DNA from: JABDBK01 sp964533645
GTDB taxonomy: Bacteria; Pseudomonadota; Gammaproteobacteria; DSM-16500
Assembly: GCA_964533645.1 (NCBI GenBank)
Contig: CAZHMQ010000035.1
Span: 1-17,188 of the forward strand
Reading direction: 5' to 3'
Length of the DNA stretch: 17,188 nt
Shown here piece after piece: positions 7,411 through 14,496 of the stretch. The position numbers and the translations under genes were made by a program. Every line of letters starts with the position of its first letter. Position 1 is the stretch's first letter. The notes under the pieces were generated by a model. That model was not told the DNA's origin and ran no database searches. It saw nothing but the letters and a program-made list of their open reading frames with translations.

Positions 7411-8511
7411 ATGTGGTCATACGAAAAATCTGTGCACGTTATGTCATATTTATTCATTAGAGGCGGAGAAATGGTAGGCTTATGGAATAATGAAGATGAA
7501 ATTGCTCCTAATCTTCATTTATCCAGTTTACCTATGCGTGGGGATGAAGAGAATTTAATTAAAAAAGTCAACGCACCTGATAGTGATGCCATGTTAGTGG
7601 TGAGTGCTGTCGATAAATATGAAAATCATGAAACTCTTTTTCTTATGGATCCTGTAAGACCTGAGGAATGGAAAAAAACCTTCAAAATTGATCAGAATGA
7701 AATCAAGGTCGATCATGAGCAGTTAATTATGAAAGACTTTAGCAGCGGTGATAAAATAGATATTAAATCAGCCGCGGAGATAGTGATAAAAATACAGCAA
7801 TTTAGAAATGAGGGTAATTCTGTGCTTGTGCATTGCAAAGCAGGTCGTACTCGCAGTGCCATGTTAGTAGCATGTGTATTAGCTATTTATGACATGGGAC
7901 AGTTGCCAGAAAATGCCACTAAATCTCCTGAAGAGCTTATTGATTTAGCTGCTAAATTTATTGAAACCAAACGTCCACAAATAAAAGTAAAGGATGTTAA
8001 AAAAACCGCAGTGAAAATTGTGAATATGGTAAGAAATATATTAAGAGGGGAAGAAAGACCCGAGGAACCCTTAAAAATAAAATTAGAAAGAATGGCTGTT
8101 AATCCCATCGTAAAATTTGCAGTTAAAAATGAATATGCTTATAAAAAACTTCGTCTTTATTGTGATAGGGCAATTGAAAAAACAGGACAAATGATAGCAT
8201 GGTTTAAACCGGTTAAGCGCGTTGGATATGTTGATAAATTTATGGGTTCTGTTGAATCGATTGATGATGCGCATAATGGAAGTTGGCTCACACATCTTAT
8301 GTGTCAAACCGGTCCGATTAAGGAATTTTTAGAAGCAGATCCTTATGCTTGGTTTGTGGGTGACAAGGATGAAGACAAAAGAGAACGCGCAAGACTTATC
8401 GAAAATCTAAAAAATGCGGTGGAAATTTTATTTATGGATAATTTACGATGCACTAAAGAAGAGTTGCAAATGGTATTTTCACCCGAGTTAAAATCAGTTA
8501 TGGCGAATTAA
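7411..8511 (+). CDS. dual-specificity (PTPMT1-like) phosphatase, effector candidate
   Basis: This 366-residue protein has a cysteine-based phosphatase active site, SVLVHCKAGRTRSA (137-150), with C142 as nucleophile and R148 binding phosphate. The loop HCKAGRTRS is closest in form to PTPMT1-type lipid phosphatases and fits the Cx5R(S/T) signature of dual-specificity phosphatases. D109 (IMKDF) is a plausible general acid. The catalytic domain spans about residues 25-195. Residues 200-366 are a charged helical region I do not recognise, ending with KSVMAN. There is no signal peptide. The start at 7411 follows GGAGA (7400-7404). Its substrate could be a phosphoprotein, phosphoinositide or phosphatidylglycerophosphate. 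ratA begins 2 nt after its stop. In Legionellales such proteins are often host-directed effectors, but no secretion signal is proven here. Confidence 0.85.
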   Translation: MWSYEKSVHVMSYLFIRGGEMVGLWNNEDEIAPNLHLSSLPMRGDEENLIKKVNAPDSDAMLVVSAVDKYENHETLFLMDPVRPEEWKKTFKIDQNEIKVDHEQLIMKDFSSGDKIDIKSAAEIVIKIQQFRNEGNSVLVHCKAGRTRSAMLVACVLAIYDMGQLPENATKSPEELIDLAAKFIETKRPQIKVKDVKKTAVKIVNMVRNILRGEERPEEPLKIKLERMAVNPIVKFAVKNEYAYKKLRLYCDRAIEKTGQMIAWFKPVKRVGYVDKFMGSVESIDDAHNGSWLTHLMCQTGPIKEFLEADPYAWFVGDKDEDKRERARLIENLKNAVEILFMDNLRCTKEELQMVFSPELKSVMAN

Positions 8512-8513
8512 AA

Positions 8514-8966
8514 ATGAGTGTTACACAAATTAAGCGAAGCGCTTTATTACCTTATACAGCTAAAGAAATGTTTGAATTGGTAGATGCTATTGAACATTAT
8601 CCGGCATTTTTACCATGGTGTTCTGCTAGCCACATTATTTCACGTGAAGGTAATGAAGTGGACGCATCGCTTGAATTGTCATGGTCTGGGATACATAAAA
8701 GTTTTACGACTAAAAATACGCTCACACCTTATGAGCGTATTGATATTAATTTAATTCAAGGTCCTTTCAAACACTTAGAAGGCATTTGGACATTTACACC
8801 CATGGGCGATCATGGGTGTAAAGTGAATTTAGAACTCGATTTTGAGTTGGTGGGTCATTTTCTCGATGTTATATTCCAACCTATTTTTTCGCATATCGCG
8901 AACTCCTTAGTCGATTTATTTACTAAACGTGCAGTTGAAGTGTATGGCGAACGTAAAGAAGATTAA
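8514..8966 (+). CDS. ratA: RatA / COQ10-like START-fold protein
   Basis: This 150-residue protein belongs to the RatA family (polyketide cyclase/START-like fold). Members act as ubiquinone-binding chaperones in respiration (Coq10 in mitochondria). E. coli RatA was also described as a toxin that blocks ribosome subunit joining. The family pattern is clear: PYTAKEMFELVDAIEHYPAFL, PWCSASHI, DASLELSWSGIHKSF, LIQGPFKHLEG-W-F and the C-terminal helix SHIANSLVDLFTKRAVEVYG. It starts 2 nt after the phosphatase stop without a clear ribosome site, so coupled translation is likely. rnfH overlaps its end, the usual ratA-rnfH pairing in gammaproteobacteria. Confidence 0.95.
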   Translation: MSVTQIKRSALLPYTAKEMFELVDAIEHYPAFLPWCSASHIISREGNEVDASLELSWSGIHKSFTTKNTLTPYERIDINLIQGPFKHLEGIWTFTPMGDHGCKVNLELDFELVGHFLDVIFQPIFSHIANSLVDLFTKRAVEVYGERKED

Positions 8967-9231
8967 TGTTGAAGTCGCTTATGCTGACGTGCATAGGCAG
9001 CGCCTTATCAAATTACTCGTTGAAGAAGGTTGTACTATTGAACTTGCCATCGATCGTTCCGGTATTTTATTAGAGTTTCCTGATATTGATTTAATGAAGC
9101 AAAAAGTCGGAATTTTTAGTAAGCAGAAAAAGCTGACAGATATCGTCACAGAAGGCGATAGGATAGAAATCTATCGGGTATTGATAATGGATCCTAAAGA
9201 TGCGCGTAAGAAGCGCGCAAAACAATCTTAA
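8944..9231 (+). CDS. rnfH: RnfH family protein (ubiquitin-like fold)
   Basis: This is a 95-residue RnfH/UPF0125 protein, a small beta-grasp protein of uncertain biochemical role that is regularly paired with ratA. Visible family segments are INVEVAYADVHRQ, EEGCTIELAIDRSGI, FPDIDLMKQKVGIFSKQ, and EGDRIEIYRVLIMDPKDARK followed by the basic KKRAKQS tail. The ATG at 8944 lies 23 nt inside the ratA end; the in-frame GTG at 8929 would add five residues and is less likely. The 173-nt gap that follows holds no clear gene, but its first part stays open in the same frame after the stop. Confidence 0.93.
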   Translation: MANVKKINVEVAYADVHRQRLIKLLVEEGCTIELAIDRSGILLEFPDIDLMKQKVGIFSKQKKLTDIVTEGDRIEIYRVLIMDPKDARKKRAKQS

Positions 9232-9404
9232 AGCCAATCTTTTATAGATAAATATAAGTTGCATATTGCTATTCATCCAGATGATTTTTCTAAGATTAAA
9301 GAAAAGATCCATCCTATATTATTTCGCGGATTAATAAATGAAACAATTGTCTGGTATAAAGCATATGCTGTGGAAAATGCTAAAAACTTGATCAGCTCTT
9401 ATAT

Positions 9405-9692
9405 TCAGCTAATGTTTTTTAACACACCATTTTTAAAGCTTAACGTCAGTTTCTTCTCAGTCATCGTGCCATTGCCCGGTTTAAAAGTGTAAACATAATC
9501 AATGCGGTTATCATTGAAAGTGTTCATTAACATAGGCGACCCCATCACATTTTTTACTTCCTCTATGCTCATGCCGGTGTGCAATTGACTCGTCATCTCC
9601 GGTGTCATGACATTACCTTGTTCAATCGAAATCTTACGTATGCAACCTGTTAAAGCCAACACTACTAAACCTAGCGCAATGATTTTCTGCAT
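9405..9692 (-). CDS. bamE: outer-membrane assembly lipoprotein BamE
   Basis: BamE (formerly SmpA) is a small lipoprotein of the BAM complex that inserts beta-barrel proteins such as the receptor in this window into the outer membrane. The 95-residue precursor has a lipoprotein signal with lipobox ALTGC and acylated Cys17. The BamE fold follows: IEQGNVMTPEMTSQLHTGMS, EEVKNVMGSPMLMNTF and NRIDYVYTFKPGNG. The C-terminus is short but within family range. It is divergent from fur, an arrangement common in gammaproteobacteria. A TTGGAAC sequence precedes the start. Confidence 0.93.
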   Translation of the reverse strand: MQKIIALGLVVLALTGCIRKISIEQGNVMTPEMTSQLHTGMSIEEVKNVMGSPMLMNTFNDNRIDYVYTFKPGNGTMTEKKLTLSFKNGVLKNIS

Positions 9693-9712
9693 ATTTCTGT
9701 TCCAAATGTAGG

Positions 9713-9741
9713 ATTATAAGTGGGCATGATAATAACTGATT
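9713..9741 (-). promoter_or_regulatory. possible bamE promoter with Fur-box-like sequence
   Basis: Read on the minus strand, a perfect TATAAT (9713-9718) sits 20 bases before the bamE start. The -35 region is poor. On the plus strand ATGATAATAACTGATTT (about 9726-9742) overlaps the expected -35 area and resembles one arm of a Fur box (GATAAT repeats). Binding of Fur here to control bamE or fur itself is inference. Confidence 0.35.
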
Positions 9742-9823
9742 TAAGATCCTAAAAAAATCAAAATATAGCTGCATTAGATGTAACCTGTTAAAATCATTTG
9801 ATTCCCAACGGAGGCTTACGGCT

Positions 9824-10240
9824 TTGGATAACTCGGATTTAAAAAAAGTAGGTTTAAAAATAACCCTACCTAGGGTGAAAATTTTACAGATACTTGAGAA
9901 GGCTGGTAACCATCATTTAAGTGCCGAAGATGTGTATCGCATCTTATTGGAGTCGGGTGATGATATTGGTTTAGCCACCGTCTATCGTGTATTGACTCAA
10001 TTTGAAGAGGTAAAATTAGTCACTAGGCATCATTTTTCTGAAGGACATTCTGTATTTGAACTAGATCATGGAACACATCACGATCATTTGGTTTGTGTAC
10101 AATGCAAAACCGTCGAAGAATTTTTTGATCCGTTCATAGAAGAACGTCAACAATGTATTGCTGAAAATGCGGGTTACAAGATTACGGACCATAACTTGAA
10201 TATTTATGGGATTTGTGCAAAATGTCAGAAGTCTTCATAA
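9824..10240 (+). CDS. fur: ferric uptake regulator Fur
   Basis: Fur is the Fe2+-dependent repressor of iron-acquisition genes. The 138-residue protein shows the winged-helix domain (LKITLPRVKILQILE, SAEDVYRILLE, ATVYRVLTQFEEVKLV) and the metal-binding dimerisation domain with HHDH (85-88), C91-xx-C94 and C131-xx-C134. The start is TTG at 9824, supported by GGAGG (9810-9814) nine bases upstream. No ATG or GTG is available upstream in frame that would suit the family N-terminus. The gene is divergent from bamE and followed after 22 nt by a His-rich protein gene. Confidence 0.96.
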   Translation: MDNSDLKKVGLKITLPRVKILQILEKAGNHHLSAEDVYRILLESGDDIGLATVYRVLTQFEEVKLVTRHHFSEGHSVFELDHGTHHDHLVCVQCKTVEEFFDPFIEERQQCIAENAGYKITDHNLNIYGICAKCQKSS

Positions 10241-10262
10241 TTTTATAAAAGGAGTTTTATAT

Positions 10263-10655
10263 ATGTACCCACGTCAGCCTCAACCAGTTCCAGTGGCCAC
10301 CCCTTGCCATGATAGCCATTGTCAATATGGTAGTAGTCATTCATTTTTGGATGCTATATTCGGACATCATCATGGTCACCACCACGACCACCATCATCAC
10401 CATAGACATCCACAACCAGCGCCTATTCTAGTTGTACCGCCACAGCCTGTCTCTGTGCCTGTTATACAACCTCAACCAGTTCCTTATTATCCACTATATC
10501 CAATGGGACAAGTTCCGCCGCCAGTTCAGTCTATGCCAATGCCGTCGGCTCCTCCCATGCAGCCTATGCCAATGCCGTCGGCTCCCCCCATGCAGCCTAT
10601 GCCAGTACCATCTGCTCCATGCATGCCCGGTCCGCATGTTGGCGGTCCTCGTTGA
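10263..10655 (+). CDS. His-rich, Pro/Met-repeat small protein (probable metal binder)
   Basis: This 130-residue low-complexity protein is not one I can assign to a named family. It contains CHDSHC (15-20), then HHHGHHHDHHHHHRH (35-49, 12 of 15 residues His), a Pro-rich stretch, and three copies of an 11-residue Pro/Met unit (PMPMPSAPPMQ type, about 91-120). There is no signal peptide or membrane helix, so it is probably cytoplasmic. His-rich tracts of this type bind Ni, Zn, Cu or Co in proteins such as Hpn. It starts at ATG 10263, eight bases after GGAG (10251-10254), and directly follows fur, suggesting co-transcription and a role in metal buffering or delivery. The role is inferred. A strong terminator ends the unit. 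Confidence 0.75.
   Translation: MYPRQPQPVPVATPCHDSHCQYGSSHSFLDAIFGHHHGHHHDHHHHHRHPQPAPILVVPPQPVSVPVIQPQPVPYYPLYPMGQVPPPVQSMPMPSAPPMQPMPMPSAPPMQPMPVPSAPCMPGPHVGGPR
10532..10630 (+). repeat. 33-bp tandem repeat, three units, inside the His-rich gene
   Basis: Units lie at 10532-10564, 10565-10597 and 10598-10630. The first two differ at a single base; the third has diverged and ends the array. The period is a multiple of three, so copy-number change would keep the frame and lengthen or shorten the Pro/Met region. Confidence 0.9.
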
Positions 10656-10664
10656 TCATATTGC

Positions 10665-10693
10665 AAACCCAGGTACTAGCACCTGGGTTTTTT
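10665..10693 (+). terminator. intrinsic terminator of fur and the His-rich gene
   Basis: A perfect 10-bp stem, AAACCCAGGT (10665-10674) with ACCTGGGTTT (10681-10690), closes a 6-base loop and runs into a T tract (10688-10693). It lies 9 nt after the stop of the His-rich gene. On the minus strand the U tract is short, so recN termination here is weaker. Confidence 0.9.
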
Positions 10694-12366
10694 CAACTTA
10701 GGGTATCAATTAACTCTTTGGCATGTGCGAGCGTAGTTTGCGTAATTTCAACACCACCTAACATGCGTGCTAATTCATGAGTTTTTTCGTCTTGTGATAA
10801 AGCATGGACGTGAGTTCGAGTAGAATGTTCAGATTGCATTTTTGCAACACGTAAATGATGATGTCCTTTTGCGGCCACTTGTGCTTGGTGAGTGATGCAT
10901 AAGACTTGATGAGATTGTCCTAGTTTACGTAATAGTTTGCCCACCATTTCCGCAGTGCCTCCGCCGATACCGACATCCACTTCATCAAATATAAGTGTTG
11001 GAGTATGGTATTGATCTGCAGTGGCTAAATGAATTGCGAGACCCACACGTGAAAGTTCACCGCCGGATGCAATTTTTGAGAGCGGTTGCATGGTTTGTCC
11101 AGCATTGGTTTTGATGCGAAAGATAATTTTTTCTACTCCATGAGGCGACATAGACATGGTTTTGTCGGCTTCTAAGCAAACTTCAAATTGTGCATGGCTT
11201 AATGAAAGCTCATGAATGGTTTTTGTAATAATAATATTTAAATTTTCTGCTGCTTTGGTTCTACTTTTGCTAAGTTTGATAGCATTATCATGATATTGTT
11301 TTTCGATAGTTGAAAGTTTTTGTTCTAATTCATTTAATTGCAGATCGCTATTTTCCAATGCTTGAAGTTCGATAGCTAATCTGCATTGTAAATCATAAAG
11401 TTCTTGCGGATTGATTTTATGCTTACGTGCCATATTAAATAATAGGCTAATTCTATCTTCTACCCATATAAGACGTGAGGGATCAATTTCGATGGTATTT
11501 AGATAATGACGTAGCCCATCTTCTGTATCGCTGATTTGAATCAATATAGCATTCAACGATTCAATCCAGTCAGAAATTTTAGGATCAACTTGTTGTACAA
11601 GCTCGAGTGCGTGCAATGCTTGATGAATAGAGCGTAAGGCATTGTTTTCTTCGTGATCTGTGAGGATATTAAGTGCGCTATTTAAATTTTGTAATAATTC
11701 ACCCGCATGGGCAAGTTGTTTGTGTTCAAGATCGAGCGTTTGGAATTCATCTTGAGTAAGCTGTAGTTCTTTTAATTCTTGTAATTGAAAATTTAAAAAT
11801 GTCATGCGTGCATTACGCTCAGTGATGCGCTGACGTAATTGGGTGATTTGACCATTTAAGCTATGCCATTCGTCAGAGAGATGATTCACCGTATCTAATA
11901 AATGTTGATGGCTTGCATAATGATCGAGTATTTTTCGTTGGTGATCCGTTTTCAATAAGGAATGATACTCATGTTGTCCGTGAATTTGTATCAAAAGCTC
12001 TCCTAATTCACGTAAAGGTTGCAAGGTGGTTGGCATGCCATTGATGAAACTTTTTGATCTGCCATCTTGATGCATAACCCGTCTTAAAATGCATGCATTA
12101 TTTTCGTGTGAAAGATCATAGTGATCTAACCATTGTTTTGCCTCAGCTAGTTTGCTTACATCAAAGCAAATGCTTATTTCTGCTTTTTCTTGTCCAGGAC
12201 GAATTTTATCATTGCTTGCGCGACTGCCTAAGGCAAGTTCAATGGCATCAATGAGTATGGATTTGCCTGCACCCGTTTCACCGGTAATGACAGTCGTTCC
12301 GGAGTTAATGTCTAAGTGCAGTGTCGGTATAGTAATTAAATTATTGATATGTATTTCTGTAAGCAT
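10693..12366 (-). CDS. recN: DNA repair protein RecN
   Basis: RecN is an SMC-like ATPase that helps repair double-strand breaks. The 557-residue protein matches the family length (E. coli 553). Walker A GETGAGKS is at 29-36, followed by long coiled-coil arms (about 150-380). The C-terminal half has the ABC signature LASGGELSRVGLA, Walker B TLIFDEVDVGIGGG and the VLCITHQAQVAAKG switch region. I chose the ATG at 12366 (MLTEIHINNLITI), preceded by AAGGA, because the 43 codons upstream are unlike RecN and overlap nadK. nadK ends 10 nt before it, so the two are probably one transcript. I saw no clear LexA box next to the start. Confidence 0.96.
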   Translation of the reverse strand: MLTEIHINNLITIPTLHLDINSGTTVITGETGAGKSILIDAIELALGSRASNDKIRPGQEKAEISICFDVSKLAEAKQWLDHYDLSHENNACILRRVMHQDGRSKSFINGMPTTLQPLRELGELLIQIHGQHEYHSLLKTDHQRKILDHYASHQHLLDTVNHLSDEWHSLNGQITQLRQRITERNARMTFLNFQLQELKELQLTQDEFQTLDLEHKQLAHAGELLQNLNSALNILTDHEENNALRSIHQALHALELVQQVDPKISDWIESLNAILIQISDTEDGLRHYLNTIEIDPSRLIWVEDRISLLFNMARKHKINPQELYDLQCRLAIELQALENSDLQLNELEQKLSTIEKQYHDNAIKLSKSRTKAAENLNIIITKTIHELSLSHAQFEVCLEADKTMSMSPHGVEKIIFRIKTNAGQTMQPLSKIASGGELSRVGLAIHLATADQYHTPTLIFDEVDVGIGGGTAEMVGKLLRKLGQSHQVLCITHQAQVAAKGHHHLRVAKMQSEHSTRTHVHALSQDEKTHELARMLGGVEITQTTLAHAKELIDTLS

Positions 12367-12376
12367 TGTTATATCC

Positions 12377-13264
12377 TTATTCGGAATAAAGTAGCTTTTT
12401 CCCCCAGTGGAGTTTTGTACGCAATGTTTCGTAGTAATTATAATCAAGCGGATGAATAAGATTGAGCGCTTGAGTGTTTTTTCGTATAGAAACACGACTA
12501 TCGATCGGTGTTGCTAAATAGTCGCGACCGTCGCAACTTAATCGTGTAGAGGTGGTATTATTAGGCGTAATAATGATATCAATTTGGCTATTTCCTTCAA
12601 CTACTATAGGTCTGTTATTTAACGAGTGCGGAAACATAGGCACTAATACAATAGCATCGAGTTGTGGATGCAGAATAGGTCCGCCACCAGAAAGTGCATA
12701 AGCTGTCGATCCTGTAGGTGTTGCAATAATCAAACCATCTGAGTTTTGACTGCATACAAATTGCTGATCGATGTAGATTTCAAATTCTATCATGTGTGGG
12801 ACAGTATCTGGAATAATAGCAACCTCATTGAGTGCATTATCATTGCCAATATTTTTACCATGAAGTTCTACGGAAGCTGTTAAAAGAAAACGTTTTTCTA
12901 GCGTATATTTTCCTTGGAGTATAGCTGTGATTTTATCGAGTTCGGCAGGATGAATATCGGTTAAAAATCCAAGGCTGCCACGGTTAATTCCAACGACAGG
13001 CACGTTTTGGTTAATGATTGCATGCGCTGCATGTAATAAACTGCCGTCACCGCCCACTACAATTAAAAGATCACACTCTTTACCAATCTTTTCACGAGGG
13101 ATGGTTTTTAAATCGGGCTGATGTAGTGATTCTGCAGTTTCAATTTCGACATAAAAATGTTGTGATAACTGTGTCAGATGTTGGATAAGAGTCTTAAGAG
13201 TTTCTTTGACGCCGGGATTTTTTAACCGGCCTAGGATACCTATGTTGTTAAAAATACTTGCCAT
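12377..13264 (-). CDS. nadK: NAD kinase
   Basis: NadK phosphorylates NAD to NADP (EC 2.7.1.23). The 295-residue protein has the catalytic GGDG (71-74) in LLIVVGGDGSLLHAA, then GINRGSLGFLTDI (92-104), DGLIIATPTGSTAYALSGGG for NAD binding, and PHSLNNRPIVVEG. Length and motifs are those of the proteobacterial enzyme. It is transcribed away from hrcA, with an 83-nt gap between the two starts, and recN follows after 10 nt. The window therefore holds both quinolinate-based NAD synthesis and NADP formation, in separate operons. Confidence 0.97.
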   Translation of the reverse strand: MASIFNNIGILGRLKNPGVKETLKTLIQHLTQLSQHFYVEIETAESLHQPDLKTIPREKIGKECDLLIVVGGDGSLLHAAHAIINQNVPVVGINRGSLGFLTDIHPAELDKITAILQGKYTLEKRFLLTASVELHGKNIGNDNALNEVAIIPDTVPHMIEFEIYIDQQFVCSQNSDGLIIATPTGSTAYALSGGGPILHPQLDAIVLVPMFPHSLNNRPIVVEGNSQIDIIITPNNTTSTRLSCDGRDYLATPIDSRVSIRKNTQALNLIHPLDYNYYETLRTKLHWGKKLLYSE

Positions 13265-13347
13265 GTGCGTTCCTTTAGATGACGATGGGGTCAGAGGTTG
13301 CTAAAATTCTATGTTATATTGGTCTATAGCACCATAGGATTGTTTTT

Positions 13348-14391
13348 ATGAACGATGTGACTATTAATCAGCGCGCCCAACAAATACTAAAAACCTTGGT
13401 TGAACGTTATATCCAAGACGGTTGCCCTATTGGGTCTAGGGTGCTTGCCGAGGAGTGCGCCCTTGGTTTAAGTGCAGCAACAATACGTAATATATTAGCT
13501 GATTTGGAGGGTAATGGGTATCTAACCTCGCCTCATACCTCATCCGGTCGGGTGCCAACCTCTCTAGGTTATCGATTGTTTGTGAATAGCTTGATTAAAG
13601 TTAAACCACTAGAGTTCGATGAAGTGGATGTTTTACAACGTAAATTAGATCCTGACTTAGAGATGTCTAATTTATTGCAATCCGCATCCTCCGTGCTTTC
13701 TAATTTGACCCAGTTAGCAGCAGTTGTCGCATTGCCAAGGCGCAATCGAATTGAGTTACGTCAGGTTGAATTTTTAGCGCTTTCTGCCAATCGGGTACTT
13801 GTTATATTAGTGTTAAATAACCGTGAGGTACAAAACCGCGTTATTTACACTGAAAAAGTTTATTCAAAAAGTGAATTACAAGAAGCGAGCAACTATATTA
13901 ATGCACATTATGCGGGAAAAAGCTTATTATCGATACGTAAAGGCCTGTTAGATGCTATGTCTCTGGAACGCGAGACTATGGCAGGTTTATTGCAGGCAGC
14001 TCTAGATGTAGGGAATAAAGCTTTTGTAGGTGCAGAAGAAGAAAATAAAGACTATATCTTGGTAGGACAAAATAATTTATTGAATTATTCGGAACGTACC
14101 GTCGATTTTGAACGATGGCGAGTATTGTTTAATGCTTTTACTCAAAAACAAGAAATATTAAATTTATTAGATCATGCTTTAGAAGCAGAGGGTGTGCAAA
14201 TATTTATCGGAAAAGAGTCTGGTTATGAAATTTTTGATGAATGCAGTATTGTAACCGCATCCTATGCCGTAGATGATCACCTCATTGGAAGCTTAGGGGT
14301 TATAGGACCGGTCAGAATGCCTTATGAACGAGTGATTTCTGTCGTGGATGTTACGGCAAAATTATTATCAGCTGCCTTGAATCAAGGGTAA
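13348..14391 (+). CDS. hrcA: heat-inducible transcription repressor HrcA
   Basis: HrcA is the repressor that binds CIRCE operators of chaperone genes and is folded by GroEL. The 347-residue protein has the N-terminal winged helix (INQRAQQILKTLVERYI, PIGSRVLAEE, LSAATIRNILADLEGNGYL, HTSSGRVPTSLGYRLFV) and the later GAF-like and dimerisation segments (RIELRQVEFLALSANRVLVI, IFIGKESGYE, GSLGVIGPVRMPYERV). It heads the hrcA-grpE-dnaK order. The start ATG lacks a strong ribosome site. I could not find a CIRCE element (TTAGCACTC-N9-GAGTGCTAA) upstream of it, grpE or dnaK, so its operator is open. Its last codons overlap a sigma32-type promoter. Confidence 0.96.
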   Translation: MNDVTINQRAQQILKTLVERYIQDGCPIGSRVLAEECALGLSAATIRNILADLEGNGYLTSPHTSSGRVPTSLGYRLFVNSLIKVKPLEFDEVDVLQRKLDPDLEMSNLLQSASSVLSNLTQLAAVVALPRRNRIELRQVEFLALSANRVLVILVLNNREVQNRVIYTEKVYSKSELQEASNYINAHYAGKSLLSIRKGLLDAMSLERETMAGLLQAALDVGNKAFVGAEEENKDYILVGQNNLLNYSERTVDFERWRVLFNAFTQKQEILNLLDHALEAEGVQIFIGKESGYEIFDECSIVTASYAVDDHLIGSLGVIGPVRMPYERVISVVDVTAKLLSAALNQG

Positions 14392-14404
14392 GTTATCCCC
14401 ATAT
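14376..14404 (+). promoter_or_regulatory. sigma32 (RpoH) heat-shock promoter for grpE
   Basis: CTTGAA (14376-14381) and CCCCATAT (14397-14404) are spaced by 15 bases, matching the sigma32 consensus CTTGAA / CCCCATnT. The -35 lies in the last codons of hrcA. Transcription from it would begin around 14410, giving a leader of roughly 85 nt before grpE that contains two hairpins. Confidence 0.75.
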
Positions 14405-14417
14405 GTATAAAATTGTA

Positions 14418-14443
14418 GGTGGGCAAAGCGTAGCGTGCCCACC
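14418..14443. repeat. REP-like palindrome in the grpE leader
   Basis: GGTGGGCA (14418-14425) and TGCCCACC (14436-14443) form a perfect 8-bp stem with a 10-base loop. No T tract follows, so it is not a normal terminator. GGTGGGCA...TGCCCACC palindromes are a widespread type of dispersed intergenic repeat in proteobacteria, so other copies in the genome are expected. Confidence 0.7.
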
Positions 14444-14446
14444 AAT

Positions 14447-14470
14447 GTGCCGGCATAAGTGCCGGCATAA
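14447..14470 (+). repeat. 12-bp tandem repeat forming a hairpin
   Basis: GTGCCGGCATAA occurs twice in a row (14447-14458 and 14459-14470). Each copy contains the self-complementary TGCCGGCA, so the two can pair as an 8-bp GC-rich stem with a 4-base loop (TAAG). It ends 14 bases before the grpE ribosome site. Confidence 0.85.
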
Positions 14471-14496
14471 GAGTTTGTGTTTAAAAGGAGAAAAAA

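Noticed and set aside
9386..9420. Possible bamE terminator (AGCT-based stem followed by a T run on the minus strand)
   Set aside because: Stem of only about six pairs with a wobble and the T run several bases away; too weak.
9259..9492. Plus-strand reading frame of 77 codons across the bamE end
   Set aside because: Starts at TTG without a ribosome site and its second half is antisense to bamE; not called as a gene, though the first half is listed as a finding.
10432..10701. Alternative reading frame of 89 codons over the His-rich gene
   Set aside because: Shadow frame created by the 33-bp repeats and crossing the terminator.
12367..12495. Extended RecN start adding 43 residues
   Set aside because: The extension overlaps nadK, is unlike RecN, and the ATG at 12366 has a good ribosome site and a family-like N-terminus.
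13290..13330. Possible HrcA or sigma32 element between nadK and hrcA (CCCCATCG on the minus strand; GGTTGCTA/TAGCACC)
   Set aside because: The -35 match is only partial and the arms are not in CIRCE order or spacing.
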